Positions 25,764 through 34,815 are shown, counted from the first letter of the stretch. The stretch is 64,000 nucleotides of DNA from Cellvibrio sp. UBA7671 (GCA_002483145.1 DLHJ01000016.1:310001-374000); one strand, 5' to 3'. A program made the numbers and translations. Notes: generated by a model not told the origin, from the letters alone.

Positions 25764-27533
25764 ATGGCGCAGGTGTTGGATCGGGTATTGGATTTGCGTG
25801 GTTTGATTCAGGATCTGGTCGCCGACGGGCGCATGAAGCAGGTCGATGCCAATATGCTGCTCGGTGCCTCGCGCACCCGAGAGCAGGCCATCATGCATCC
25901 GCTCGCTTATATCGCCACCCAAAATCTGGATGATGTTCAGCGTCCTGGCAAGAGCCTTGATGGCGATACCCTCACCGAATGGCTCGCCACTAAGGCGCGG
26001 CTGCCGCTATTCCACATCGATGCGATGAAAATCGATGTCGCCAAATGCACCGAGGTGATGAGTTACGCTTTCGCCAAACGTCACGGCATCCTCTGCGTCA
26101 AAGTCGAGTCAGATCATGTCGTTATCGCCTGTACCCAGCCATTTATGGCGGGCTGGGAGCCGCAAGTGGAGCATGTGGCGCGCCGGGCGGTGAAACGGGT
26201 GGTCGCTAACCCGGCCGATATCGAGCGCTTTATGGTGGAGTTTTACACCCTCGCGCGCTCTGTCTCCGGCGCCAGTGGGGCAACGGCGGCCTCAGCGATC
26301 ACCAATTTTGAGCAGCTGGTTGAGCTCGGCAAAGCCAGCGATCCAGATGCGAATGACCAGCATATCGTCAAGATCGTGGACTGGCTGCTGCAGTACGCCT
26401 ATGACCAGCGTGCATCGGATATTCATATAGAGCCGCGCCGGGAAGTGGGTCGCATCCGCTTCCGCATCGATGGCGTGTTGCACTATGTCTACGAATTACC
26501 CGCCAATGTGTCCACCGCCGTGACCAGCCGCTTCAAGGTGTTGGCGCGCATGGATATCGCCGAAAAACGCAAGCCGCAGGATGGCCGAATCAAAACCAGG
26601 CGCAGCGATGGCAGTGAAATCGAACTGCGTATGTCCACTTTGCCAACTGCTTTTGGCGAAAAACTGGTGATGCGGATTTTCGATCCTGAAGTGCTGCTGC
26701 GCAGTTTTGCCGATTTGGGCTTGGTGGGTGACGACTATGCACGCTGGTACTCCATGCTCACCCGCCCCAACGGGATTTTGCTGGTTACCGGACCGACCGG
26801 TTCCGGTAAGACGACCACGCTCTACTCATCGCTGCGGCAGGTCGCCACCGATGAGGTTAACGTAAGCACCATTGAAGATCCTATCGAAATGGTAGAAGAG
26901 CGTTTTAACCAGACGCAGGTGCACCACAAGATCGGGCTGGATTTCGCCGCCGGTATCCGCAGCCTGATGCGGCAAGACCCGGATATCATCATGGTGGGCG
27001 AGATCCGCGACCTGGAAACCGCGCAGATGGCAGTGCAAGCCGCGCTCACCGGTCACCTGGTGCTATCGACCGTGCACACCAATGACGCGCCATCGACTGT
27101 CGCGCGGATGCTGGATTTAGGCATTCCCTCTTATTTGATCAACGCGACCTTATTGGGCGTGATGGCACAACGGTTGGTGCGCACCCTCTGCCCGCACTGC
27201 AAGGAAGAGGGGCAAATCACTCATGAGCATTGGCAGGAATTGGTCGCTCCCTGGAAAGTGAACGTACCCGCCAAAGTCTATCGCCCGGTAGGTTGCCTTG
27301 AGTGCCGCAATACCGGTTATTTAGGGCGCCAGGGGCTGTACGAAATTTTGATGTTGTCGGAAAACCTCAAAGAAAAAATCGTTCCGGATTGCAACTTGCA
27401 GGACTTGCGCCGCTTGGCGATGAAGGAAGGTATGCGCACACTGCGTTTGTCCGGCGCACAAAAAGTGGCTGCAGGCTTAACGACTATGGAAGAGGTATTG
27501 CGGGTTGCGCCGCCACCGGAGAAGGCGGGTTAA
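25764..27533 (+). CDS. GspE/PulE-family secretion ATPase (stand-alone)
   Basis: This 589-aa type II/IV secretion-pilus ATPase has an N-terminal MshEN/GspE-N-like region (about 1-190). The catalytic core shows 'RASDIHIEP', Walker A 'GPTGSGKTTT' (about 343), the Asp box 'TIEDPIE', Walker B 'DIIMVGEIRD' (about 407) and the His box 'GHLVLSTVHTN'. A zinc-type pair CPHC/CLEC follows near 476 and 511. Start ATG 25764 follows AGGAAC. No other secretion or pilus gene is nearby. The same isolated gene sits beside the DUF47-Pit pair in Pseudomonas (PA5210 position). Its partner machine is unknown. Confidence 0.88.
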   Translation: MAQVLDRVLDLRGLIQDLVADGRMKQVDANMLLGASRTREQAIMHPLAYIATQNLDDVQRPGKSLDGDTLTEWLATKARLPLFHIDAMKIDVAKCTEVMSYAFAKRHGILCVKVESDHVVIACTQPFMAGWEPQVEHVARRAVKRVVANPADIERFMVEFYTLARSVSGASGATAASAITNFEQLVELGKASDPDANDQHIVKIVDWLLQYAYDQRASDIHIEPRREVGRIRFRIDGVLHYVYELPANVSTAVTSRFKVLARMDIAEKRKPQDGRIKTRRSDGSEIELRMSTLPTAFGEKLVMRIFDPEVLLRSFADLGLVGDDYARWYSMLTRPNGILLVTGPTGSGKTTTLYSSLRQVATDEVNVSTIEDPIEMVEERFNQTQVHHKIGLDFAAGIRSLMRQDPDIIMVGEIRDLETAQMAVQAALTGHLVLSTVHTNDAPSTVARMLDLGIPSYLINATLLGVMAQRLVRTLCPHCKEEGQITHEHWQELVAPWKVNVPAKVYRPVGCLECRNTGYLGRQGLYEILMLSENLKEKIVPDCNLQDLRRLAMKEGMRTLRLSGAQKVAAGLTTMEEVLRVAPPPEKAG

Positions 27534-27550
27534 ACCGCCGCTAATCTATC

Positions 27551-27588
27551 AAACAAAAATGGCGATTCAAGAGTCGCCATTTTTGTTT
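27551..27588. terminator. Bidirectional Rho-independent terminator
   Basis: A perfect 15-bp stem, AAACAAAAATGGCGA with its complement, has an 8-nt loop. T-rich arms on both sides serve the convergent GspE-like and TSUP genes. Confidence 0.9.
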
Positions 27589-27609
27589 CTGCCAGTAAGA
27601 TCGACTTGA

Positions 27610-28392
27610 TCAAAACAACAACTTGATCCCTACAAACGCCAACATTATCGCCAGCGCCGGGCGTAGGTAGTGGTCGGCAACGCGGTTGGCCAGATGGCTG
27701 CCCAGATAAATTCCCGGTAGTGAGCCAATCAGCAAGTTAGCGAGTAATCCCCAGTCCACATTGCCTAAACCGGCGTGCCCCATACCGGCGACTAACGTCA
27801 GTGGTACGGCGTGTGCGATTTCAGTGCCGACCAGACGCACCGTGGGCAGCAGCGGGTAGAGCATAAACAGGGCGACTGTGCCGAGTGCGCCCGCACCGAT
27901 AGAAGTGATGGTGACTACCGCGCCGAGCACGGTGCCAGTGGCGACAGTGGCGAACATCTGCTCGCGGCGGCTCATGCGGGTAATCCATGCGTCATTTTTG
28001 CGGCTGTAATCAAAAATTTTGCGCTTGAACAGAATCGCCACCGCCGTGAGGATCAGCGCATAACCCAGCGTAGTGCGGATAATGCTGTTGAGAGTTTCGG
28101 TGTCCATGCTGAGGCTGTGCAGCGCCCACAGGGTTAAACCCGCAGCGGGCAAGCTACCCAGTGCCAATTCACCGGTAATTTTCCAATCGATATTCTTCTT
28201 TTTGTGATGGACGTGAATGCCACCGGCTTTGGTGATAGCCGCATAAAGCAAGTCTGTACCCACTGCATTGGCCGGGCTGACACCAAAATAGAGCAGGATG
28301 GGCGTCATCAGCGAACCGCCGCCCACACCGGTCATACCCACAATAAAACCTACTATCAGTCCAGCTACTACGTAGCCAAGTTGAAAATCCAT
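27610..28392 (-). CDS. TauE/SafE (TSUP) family permease
   Basis: A 260-aa membrane protein with about seven to eight hydrophobic segments. It has the TSUP repeat features 'GFIVGMTGVGGGSLMTPIL' near the N-terminus and 'SIGAGALGTVALF' in the middle. Members export or import sulfite, sulfoacetate or other organosulfur anions. The substrate cannot be deduced here, since no sulfur-metabolism gene is adjacent. It is monocistronic with a shared terminator. Confidence 0.85.
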   Translation of the reverse strand: MDFQLGYVVAGLIVGFIVGMTGVGGGSLMTPILLYFGVSPANAVGTDLLYAAITKAGGIHVHHKKKNIDWKITGELALGSLPAAGLTLWALHSLSMDTETLNSIIRTTLGYALILTAVAILFKRKIFDYSRKNDAWITRMSRREQMFATVATGTVLGAVVTITSIGAGALGTVALFMLYPLLPTVRLVGTEIAHAVPLTLVAGMGHAGLGNVDWGLLANLLIGSLPGIYLGSHLANRVADHYLRPALAIMLAFVGIKLLF

Positions 28393-28532
28393 AAAATTCC
28401 GCCGCCAGGCTGCTCAATCTTGAACAGCTTGCTCCGCTAAAGTGTTGATAATTAAACAGGTCGCGCAGGCTAACAGCCAGATGGCGTGATGGCTAATGCT
28501 TATTAGTTTGGTGCTTATAACTGGAAGTGTTG

Positions 28533-29408
28533 TTATTTAAGGAGCATGGGGTCAATAAAATACTGTTCGTAATCTTTGGGTAAATCCTTGATTAACGGAT
28601 TGTCCAGATAAAAAATTTTGCGCATGGGCAACTGCGTAAACCGGACGCTTTGCAAATTGTGTTTGCTCCAAAGCGCTAGCAATGAACCGTCCGCATAAGC
28701 GATTTTTAATCCTTCTTCTACCCGCTGTTTAAGTGCGATATTTTTTTTGCTGAGATAAAAAAAGCGCGGCATGCGATAGACCAGCGCAAAACTTTCATCG
28801 TAAGTGAGGTTGCTGATGTGTTTGTACTGCTCATATTCCATCATCAGCTCATTTGCGCCGCGGCAGAGTAAATCATAGCGGCCACCTGCGACCATCCTGA
28901 ACAGGCTGGTGTAGTTGCTCACCTGGATAACCGTAAAACCGTTGTGGCGCAGTATGTCGATGTCGGCCCAGTCAGCCCCTTGGCCCACAGTGTGGGGTAG
29001 TAAATCGGCCAGCGTTTTTGCCTGTTTGATCTTGTCTTTGACGAGCGGATTCACGAAGCAAACCCGGTAGCCAATAATGCCCAGCTCAATCGGGAAGTTG
29101 ATATAGGTTAATTCGCCCGAGTCTTCCAATTGTTTGTCGTAACTGATTTCCAACAGCATATTGGGATAAGTATTATTGCGCAGACTGTGCAGCACGCGCG
29201 CGTAGCTGGCAGCGGGGATGGCTTTTAGTTGGTAATCACCGTGAGTGGTGCGCGTTTTATCCAGGGCAAGGCGCAGTACCTCAATATCGTACACATAGCG
29301 GAAATTGCCGAAGTCCAGCGGTGATCTGTGCCAAACCACCAGCTCGGCCATGGCCTGTCCTGCCATGAATAGAATCAACAAAAAACTGATGCGAATGCGG
29401 TAGCTCAT
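28533..29408 (-). CDS. Orphan periplasmic solute-binding protein (SBP_bac_3-like)
   Basis: A 291-aa exported protein with a signal peptide cleaved after 'GQAMA'. The body resembles the two-lobed family 3 solute-binding fold: 'YPNMLLEISYD', 'GIIGYRVCFVN', 'KTLADLLPHTVGQGADWADIDILRHNGF' (in part) and 'GRYDLLCRGANE', the typical 'aGr.D....' element. There is no ABC permease nearby. Such orphans often act as sensors or as periplasmic partners of an outer-membrane receptor. Here a TonB-dependent receptor is encoded divergently 139 bp away, so a joint role is possible but unproven. Confidence 0.7.
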   Translation of the reverse strand: MSYRIRISFLLILFMAGQAMAELVVWHRSPLDFGNFRYVYDIEVLRLALDKTRTTHGDYQLKAIPAASYARVLHSLRNNTYPNMLLEISYDKQLEDSGELTYINFPIELGIIGYRVCFVNPLVKDKIKQAKTLADLLPHTVGQGADWADIDILRHNGFTVIQVSNYTSLFRMVAGGRYDLLCRGANELMMEYEQYKHISNLTYDESFALVYRMPRFFYLSKKNIALKQRVEEGLKIAYADGSLLALWSKHNLQSVRFTQLPMRKIFYLDNPLIKDLPKDYEQYFIDPMLLK

Positions 29409-29440
29409 GATGCAGTCGCTTTTGTGTGAGGGGTTTAGTT

Positions 29441-29506
29441 AAGCCTAGCAGCGAATGCCATGTCAGTTAGTAAAAAGCGCAATCCACTCATTCGTCGGCT
29501 AGGCTT
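29441..29506. repeat. Inverted repeat between the divergent SBP and receptor genes
   Basis: AAGCCTAGC at 29441-29449 and its exact complement GCTAGGCTT at 29498-29506 are 48 bp apart in the divergent promoter region. It could be two operator half-sites or a hairpin in either leader. Chance cannot be excluded. Confidence 0.35.
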
Positions 29507-29547
29507 TAATCAGTAAATTAACCATTCATCCTGTTGGTAACCCCTGT

Positions 29548-31506
29548 ATGCGTTTTTCCTGTCGCGATTGGCGAGGCTTGGTGTTATTGATTTTTACATT
29601 GTGTGGCTTGCCTGCTGCACGTGTTGACGCGGCGAACAGCACAGATTTATTTGAATTGTCACTCAGCGAGTTGATGGATTTAAAGGTGGACACTGCCAGT
29701 ACGCGCAGCAGTTCCTGGCGCTCCCAGCCGGGCATTATTACCTTATTTGATTCATCCGATATGCGCGCGATGGGTGCCCGCACCTTACGCGATGTATTGC
29801 TCCACATTCCTGGTGTCAGCTTGGGGATGGATACGCAAAATACCGTCAACCTCGTTGCGCGCGGCAATTGGGCATTCGAGGGCAAGATCCAATATTTGAT
29901 TAACGACTTGCCGGTGAATGATCTTATCTACGGCACCTTCCCGCTGCCGCCCAATTTTCCAGTCGCGCAATTGGATCGCATTGAAGTATTGCGCGGGCCA
30001 GGTAGCGTTAAGTACGGCAACAGTGCGCAGTTGGCAGTCATCCGAATTTATACCCGCGCCGAGCAAGAAACTCAAATAACCGTCAGCACTCAAGAATCCG
30101 CCAATGTCCTCAGTGTGAATGGCGGTAACCGTTTTGATGGTGGTGAATTCAGCGTGTCGGCTAGCCTCCAGGATGGAAATTGGGGCAAAGGCAATTGGAT
30201 TGATTCCCAAGGCACACACGCGGATATTGCTACCAGCGATACGCGTGGCGGCAACCTCGCTGCCAATCTCGATTGGTCGGGTACACAAGTGCGTTTATTT
30301 CATCTGCAATATGGTATGGACAATATCCAACAGTACGGTGTGTACGCTCCTACGGCAAAAATTGATTTTCGCGAAACCAATTTTTTTATCGCGCACGATT
30401 TTGAATTGAATAAACAATGGAAATTAACGCCGCGTTTTGGTTATCGCGATGAAGCCAATTGGCGCTCATCCTCGCAAGCGCCAGATTTTGTCTACGATTA
30501 CGATGTGCGTGCCCGCGCCTGGGATGCACAGCTCGATTCGATTTACCAATATGCGGAAGACGCGAGTATCAGTTTGGGGGCGTACCACCAAACGGAAATA
30601 GCGCGTGCAATTAGTGTGGATATGCCACCGCAAGAATATTTTCCGCCCGACGGCGAATTGCAGCAACAAACGCGTGCGATTTATGCAAATTGGGATTTGC
30701 GTATGAGTGATTATGATCTTTCACTCGGTGCGCGCGCTTCCCATCACGATTATTCCGGCAGTGCATTTACACCTCGCATTGGAGTGACGCGCGCAGAAAA
30801 AAACTGGCATATGAAAATGCTCTACGGCACCGCCTTTCGCGAACCGGATTTACAAACCAGCAATCCGATTTTTCATCCAGCGACGGAAACGTTGAAAGCA
30901 GAACAAAGTCGGGTAAGTGAAATAGAATATGGACATACCCTTGGCAAAAAAAGTTATCTGACTCTCTCGTTGTTTGATCAAAAAATAAAGGATGCCATTA
31001 TTTATTCGTACGAGCCGGGTTACACCAATAACCCGCCAATTAAAACGCGCGGTATCGATCTGCAATATTGGTTTACCGGTGATGTTGTTAGTCTGCGCGC
31101 TAACGCGAGTTATGCAAAAGCCAATGACGATGATTTATTGCCTTACGATGTGCCCAATCACTCAGGGCAAAATATGGGGGCGGCTAACCAAATCGCCAAT
31201 CTCTGGCTGGGGTGGAAAACACCGCTAGAAAATCTCGGAGTGAATGTGGATTTACGTTATGTCGGCAGCCGCTACGCTCAGCAATATTCAGCTGCAATCG
31301 ATTCGATTCAAGTTCAACAGGTCGCCGCAGAAAAAACCCTTAACCTGAGTTTGACCTACAGTTTTCCAACAGTGCTCTGGACGCTGGGTGTTAGCAATCT
31401 CACTGACGCTAATGTGCTTATTCCCCAGCCCTATAATGATGTGAGTACGCCTTTTCCTGCGGGTGGCCGCGAATACTGGTTACGCGCAGAAATCATATTT
31501 CAGTAA
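29548..31506 (+). CDS. TonB-dependent outer-membrane receptor
   Basis: A 652-aa receptor with a signal peptide (cleaved near 'RVDAA'). A short N-terminal segment 'FELSLSELMDLKVDTAS' is typical of receptors with this preamble. The plug domain (about 60-180) has 'LRDVLLHIPGVSL' and 'LDRIEVLRGPGSVKYGNSA', and a beta barrel makes up the rest. The last residues are 'LRAEIIFQ', so the usual terminal aromatic is followed by one Gln. The ligand is not identifiable. The barrel is compact and there is no N-terminal signalling domain. It probably uses the TonB2 machinery encoded at 13.5-18.7 kb. Confidence 0.88.
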   Translation: MRFSCRDWRGLVLLIFTLCGLPAARVDAANSTDLFELSLSELMDLKVDTASTRSSSWRSQPGIITLFDSSDMRAMGARTLRDVLLHIPGVSLGMDTQNTVNLVARGNWAFEGKIQYLINDLPVNDLIYGTFPLPPNFPVAQLDRIEVLRGPGSVKYGNSAQLAVIRIYTRAEQETQITVSTQESANVLSVNGGNRFDGGEFSVSASLQDGNWGKGNWIDSQGTHADIATSDTRGGNLAANLDWSGTQVRLFHLQYGMDNIQQYGVYAPTAKIDFRETNFFIAHDFELNKQWKLTPRFGYRDEANWRSSSQAPDFVYDYDVRARAWDAQLDSIYQYAEDASISLGAYHQTEIARAISVDMPPQEYFPPDGELQQQTRAIYANWDLRMSDYDLSLGARASHHDYSGSAFTPRIGVTRAEKNWHMKMLYGTAFREPDLQTSNPIFHPATETLKAEQSRVSEIEYGHTLGKKSYLTLSLFDQKIKDAIIYSYEPGYTNNPPIKTRGIDLQYWFTGDVVSLRANASYAKANDDDLLPYDVPNHSGQNMGAANQIANLWLGWKTPLENLGVNVDLRYVGSRYAQQYSAAIDSIQVQQVAAEKTLNLSLTYSFPTVLWTLGVSNLTDANVLIPQPYNDVSTPFPAGGREYWLRAEIIFQ

Positions 31507-31518
31507 ATACATTTTCAG

Positions 31519-32202
31519 TTACAACAAACTTTGTACATTGGTTGTTGGATGTTGTTTTTGCACATTGCTCACCGTGCTTTGCAAAATTTGATCAGCTTTA
31601 ATCGGCCCCAAGTATTCGCACAGTGCTACATAAGCAAGGTTGATTACCTGCTGCATAGTATTGATATTAGGCGTAGTGCCGGTGAGTGGCGCCATCTGGT
31701 TTAACCAACCGTGAAAGGCCCAGCGCTCATGTGTGGGCAATGAAATTTTGGTGAGGTTTTCCAACACGTAGAGACGGATGCGCGTCGAGGCATCACCTCC
31801 GGGTGTGTCAATAAGTTGCTCCACCAGTGCCATAAACATCAGCAGTATCGGCGAGCTAGACGTTTTCGCTGTATGAACAGTGTTGTGTTTGATGGGCGGA
31901 TGTTCGGCGGTGCGATGGTGACGGTCATCTTGCATCGATGAAAACGTGCTGACCAACGCTTGTAACATGCGTGAGCGCATATGGGCTATTTCAAGATCGT
32001 TACAGAGTTCACGTAAAAAATGTTGCAGGGCAAACGTAGGCTGGTGGGCGTATTTTTCGTCCCACAGGATTAATGCGTTGGCGAGTGTTTTACCGTTAAT
32101 AAACGGCATAAGCGCTTCTTCAACGGCTTTACGTTTTTGGCTTGGATTCACTGATAGCCTCGTTCTTGTCGCTCTGTGATAGTGGTGATCGGCTGGGTTC
32201 AT
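31519..32202 (-). CDS. Hypothetical protein, 227 aa, predicted soluble helical
   Basis: I do not recognise this protein. It has no signal peptide or membrane helix. It is rich in His and Gln, predicted to be largely helical, and has a low-complexity His/Thr/Ser linker in the middle (about 90-118, 'DDRHHRTAEHPPIKHNTVH'). The N-terminal half ('ALILWDEKYAHQPTFALQHFLREL') and the C-terminal half ('VINLAYVALCEYLGPIKADQIL') look like two small helical modules. It is read in the same direction as, and 79 bp after, the ammonium transporter gene. It converges with the receptor gene at a 12-bp gap. Confidence 0.6.
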   Translation of the reverse strand: MNPADHHYHRATRTRLSVNPSQKRKAVEEALMPFINGKTLANALILWDEKYAHQPTFALQHFLRELCNDLEIAHMRSRMLQALVSTFSSMQDDRHHRTAEHPPIKHNTVHTAKTSSSPILLMFMALVEQLIDTPGGDASTRIRLYVLENLTKISLPTHERWAFHGWLNQMAPLTGTTPNINTMQQVINLAYVALCEYLGPIKADQILQSTVSNVQKQHPTTNVQSLL

Positions 32203-32281
32203 GATGGTTGATTTTGTATGGCCGTATAAATTGAGCCTATTTCCATCGCCGATTTTTTAAATCAGTATTCTTATTAAACAT

Positions 32282-33622
32282 TTATCGTTGTGAATGTAAT
32301 GCGTCTGCGTTGAGCGCGCGCGTATCCTGAAATTCCGGGTAACCGAGTTCAGCGTGTTCGGTAAAATCCAGGCCGCGCTGTTCGTGCAGCGTACTGGCAC
32401 GTATGCCGATGATTTTGTCGATCAGGAAGTAACAGGGTAGTGCGACACCAAAGCCCCAGGCAAAGGCAACCAGCACGCCTAAACCTTGAATGCTGAAACG
32501 TTCGAGACTGAATAAATCCCCCGCAAAAAAAATCCCCGCTGCGAGTGTGCCCCAGGCGCCACAAAAACCGTGCACGCTCACCGCATCCACCACGTCATCA
32601 ATTTTAAAACTGGCGATAAATTTAGGGGCGATGTAAGTGATAATTCCGGCAATAAAACCCGTGAGTAATGCAAACTGCGGGTCCATAGTGGCGCAACCGG
32701 CGGTGATTCCCACCAAGCCGCCGAGACTACCATTCACGGTGCCGGTTAATAGCACTGGCTGTTTGCATAATTTGGCGGTGAGCATATAACCCAGCGCACC
32801 CGTGCAAGCGGCGAGGTGAGTGTTGAGTGCAATTTTGCCGATGTCGAGATTGGCCGCGAGTGTTGAACCTGCATTAAAACCAAACCAACCAAACCACAAA
32901 ATAAATCCACCCAGTGCCACCATACTTAAATTGTGTCCGGGAATTGCGCGCGATTCGCCAGCCGCGGAAAATCGTCCGAGACGCGGCCCGAGCACAATAA
33001 TTCCGGCCAGAGCAACCCAGCCGCCAATCGAATGCACAACGGTCGAGCCGGCAAAATCGATAAAGCCCATCTCTTTCAACCAGCCGTTGCCACCGTGGGC
33101 GCTGCCCCATACCCAGCTGCCAAATACGGGATAAATCAATCCGGCAATAATGCAGGCACCGATTAAATAAGCATGAAAATGAATTCGCTCTGCCATAGCG
33201 CCGCTCGCGATAGTGGTGGCGGTAGCAGCAAACATCATTTGGAAAAAGATAAATGTCCAATCCCATCCAGCGAGATCACTGGGGAAAAAATGGCTCTCAC
33301 CAAACCAACCGGAGTTATTCACGCCGAACATTAATCCGTAACCTAGCGCCCAAAAAATCACACTGCACACACAAACATCCATGTAATTTTTCATAATCAC
33401 ATTGACGGAATTTTTTGCGCGCGCCATGCCGCTCTCCACCAAAGCAAAACCCGCTTGCATTAGAAAAACCAGCACACCGGTAATGACTACCCAGCTGCTA
33501 TTCAGCGCAGTGGTCACTTCCATAATACTGGGTTCCGCTGCAATACAGTTTGCCCCCAATAAGATTGCACATACACCAATCGCAATAGACCAAAGCCGCG
33601 TAGCCGAAAAAATGAATCGCAT
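32282..33622 (-). CDS. amt: Ammonium transporter Amt
   Basis: A 446-aa Amt/Rh channel with a cleavable N-terminal segment and eleven expected membrane helices. The signature 'FIDFAGSTVVHSIGGW' contains the Asp and first pore His. 'DAVSVHGFCGAWGTLAAGIFF' (written in part) contains the second pore His. I chose ATG 33622 over TTG 33637. The sigma-54-type promoter at 33656-33671 predicts a transcript starting near 33646, which leaves a sensible leader only for the ATG. No glnK lies beside it, which is unusual since amt and glnK are normally neighbours. Confidence 0.93.
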   Translation of the reverse strand: MRFIFSATRLWSIAIGVCAILLGANCIAAEPSIMEVTTALNSSWVVITGVLVFLMQAGFALVESGMARAKNSVNVIMKNYMDVCVCSVIFWALGYGLMFGVNNSGWFGESHFFPSDLAGWDWTFIFFQMMFAATATTIASGAMAERIHFHAYLIGACIIAGLIYPVFGSWVWGSAHGGNGWLKEMGFIDFAGSTVVHSIGGWVALAGIIVLGPRLGRFSAAGESRAIPGHNLSMVALGGFILWFGWFGFNAGSTLAANLDIGKIALNTHLAACTGALGYMLTAKLCKQPVLLTGTVNGSLGGLVGITAGCATMDPQFALLTGFIAGIITYIAPKFIASFKIDDVVDAVSVHGFCGAWGTLAAGIFFAGDLFSLERFSIQGLGVLVAFAWGFGVALPCYFLIDKIIGIRASTLHEQRGLDFTEHAELGYPEFQDTRALNADALHSQR

Positions 33623-33655
33623 AGCCAGTACCCGCAATGAGAATAAGTATGGTTT

Positions 33656-33671
33656 TGCAACTCATGTGCCA
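33656..33671 (-). promoter_or_regulatory. Sigma-54 (-24/-12) promoter of the ammonium transporter gene
   Basis: The minus strand reads TGGCACATGAGTTGCA. GG and GC are separated by exactly 10 bp and the flanks match TGGCAC-N5-TTGCA. Position (about 24 nt of leader before ATG 33622) and gene function both fit NtrC/RpoN control of ammonium uptake. Confidence 0.78.
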
Positions 33672-33980
33672 TCGCGGGGAGGTATGTCGTGGTAGCGGAA
33701 TTCGCGCGTTTTAGTCTGATATAAACAACGTGGTTGCACTTATGTTGTGCGCAGGCGAATTTGTGAAACGAAAAAGTGCACGAAAAAGTGATTTTGGGGG
33801 TGTCACTTGATCGTGTCCTATTATTTGGTTTTAAGCGTGCGTGATGCTGATAAGCAAAGTGATTGTGTGTTAGCAACCACTAAAAGATTGCTATACCAAT
33901 CGTATGCAGATTGGGTGGGCAGCCCAAACAGAGTGCAACCTTAAAAAATTGCACTCTATTGGATGGCAAATACCTAGTGA
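33672..33980. other. Intergenic region upstream of amt
   Basis: This AT-richer gap separates amt from the lyase-like gene. It contains GCAC/GTGC dyads (for example 33736-33750) that could be activator sites but do not have the NtrC consensus spacing. It also holds a 9-bp inverted repeat AGAGTGCAA/TTGCACTCT at 33930-33957 just after the lyase stop codon, which may end that transcript. No gene is visible. Confidence 0.4.
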
Positions 33981-34745
33981 TTAGTTAATGGTTGGATTGC
34001 AGGTTTTGCCGACCAAATGTTTATCCCGCTCCAACAACTCAGTAAGGTTGTCGGTTTCCATCGCACCATCAACTAAAATGTCTTCAACCGTTTTTTCTTG
34101 CGTACGCAAAATACCAATTTGGGTAAACATCAATGAGTCTTTCGCAGGTAAATTTTTAAACTGGTTTTTGCCCATATGCTGGCCGTTGACCCAGACTTCT
34201 GCCGAGCCGCGCTTGGGATCGGTTGACCAGCGGATATGTAGCGCAATGCGATGCCATTGTCCCGGTGCAGCGCCTTCCGGTAATTTCCACAGCACCTCTG
34301 TTGCTGCAGTTTCCTGAAAACTTAACTCGCTGCCCGCGATATTAAAACGCAGCATCTGTTGCCAGCTTTTATCCGATTCCCAATAACCCAATTCGTGCTT
34401 GTGCTCACTGAGTTTTTTCGGCAGATAAAAACTGAACGCAAAAAAAGTCTCTTTACCTTCATGGGTATTGCCCGCTGCACGGCGATGATGGAATTCGCTG
34501 CGATTCAAAAATTTATTGCCTTTCCACAAAAAAGAATCGTCACCGGTCAAACGCACTTTGCCTGCATATTTGCCGTCGAAAACACATTCGCTGGTGACGG
34601 ATAATCCCGCTGGATTAATAGGAGTATCCCACTGGGAAATATCACCGGTTTCAAAATCGCCCTGCCAGAGGATACTGGCGTTGGATGAATTGGAAAGACC
34701 GAATAGTGCAATTGCAGTGCAAATACATGAGAGTGATTTTTTCAT
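33981..34745 (-). CDS. Secreted polysaccharide lyase-like protein (heparin lyase I-type jelly roll)
   Basis: A 254-aa exported protein with a signal peptide ending 'NSSNA'. The body looks like the Polysacc_lyase (PF14099) jelly-roll family: 'GDFETGDISQWD', 'NRSEFHH', 'FFAFSFYLP', 'GQWHRIALHIRWS' and 'AEVWVNG'. This family includes glucuronan- and alginate-type lyases, but also proteins without known activity. The substrate is therefore not assigned. It is monocistronic, behind the terminator of the DUF1501-like operon, and fits the polysaccharide-degrading lifestyle suggested by the left edge of the window. Confidence 0.72.
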   Translation of the reverse strand: MKKSLSCICTAIALFGLSNSSNASILWQGDFETGDISQWDTPINPAGLSVTSECVFDGKYAGKVRLTGDDSFLWKGNKFLNRSEFHHRRAAGNTHEGKETFFAFSFYLPKKLSEHKHELGYWESDKSWQQMLRFNIAGSELSFQETAATEVLWKLPEGAAPGQWHRIALHIRWSTDPKRGSAEVWVNGQHMGKNQFKNLPAKDSLMFTQIGILRTQEKTVEDILVDGAMETDNLTELLERDKHLVGKTCNPTIN

Positions 34746-34815
34746 GAGGCAGATCCTTGGAATTATTGTTGTTCGCTAATGCGGTAGTCAGGGATTTTAT
34801 GCGGGCGGATAAAAT

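Noticed and set aside
33736-33750. GCAC-N7-GTGC dyad upstream of amt as an NtrC site
   Set aside because: The spacing differs from the NtrC consensus, and similar short dyads are common. It is kept only as a remark.
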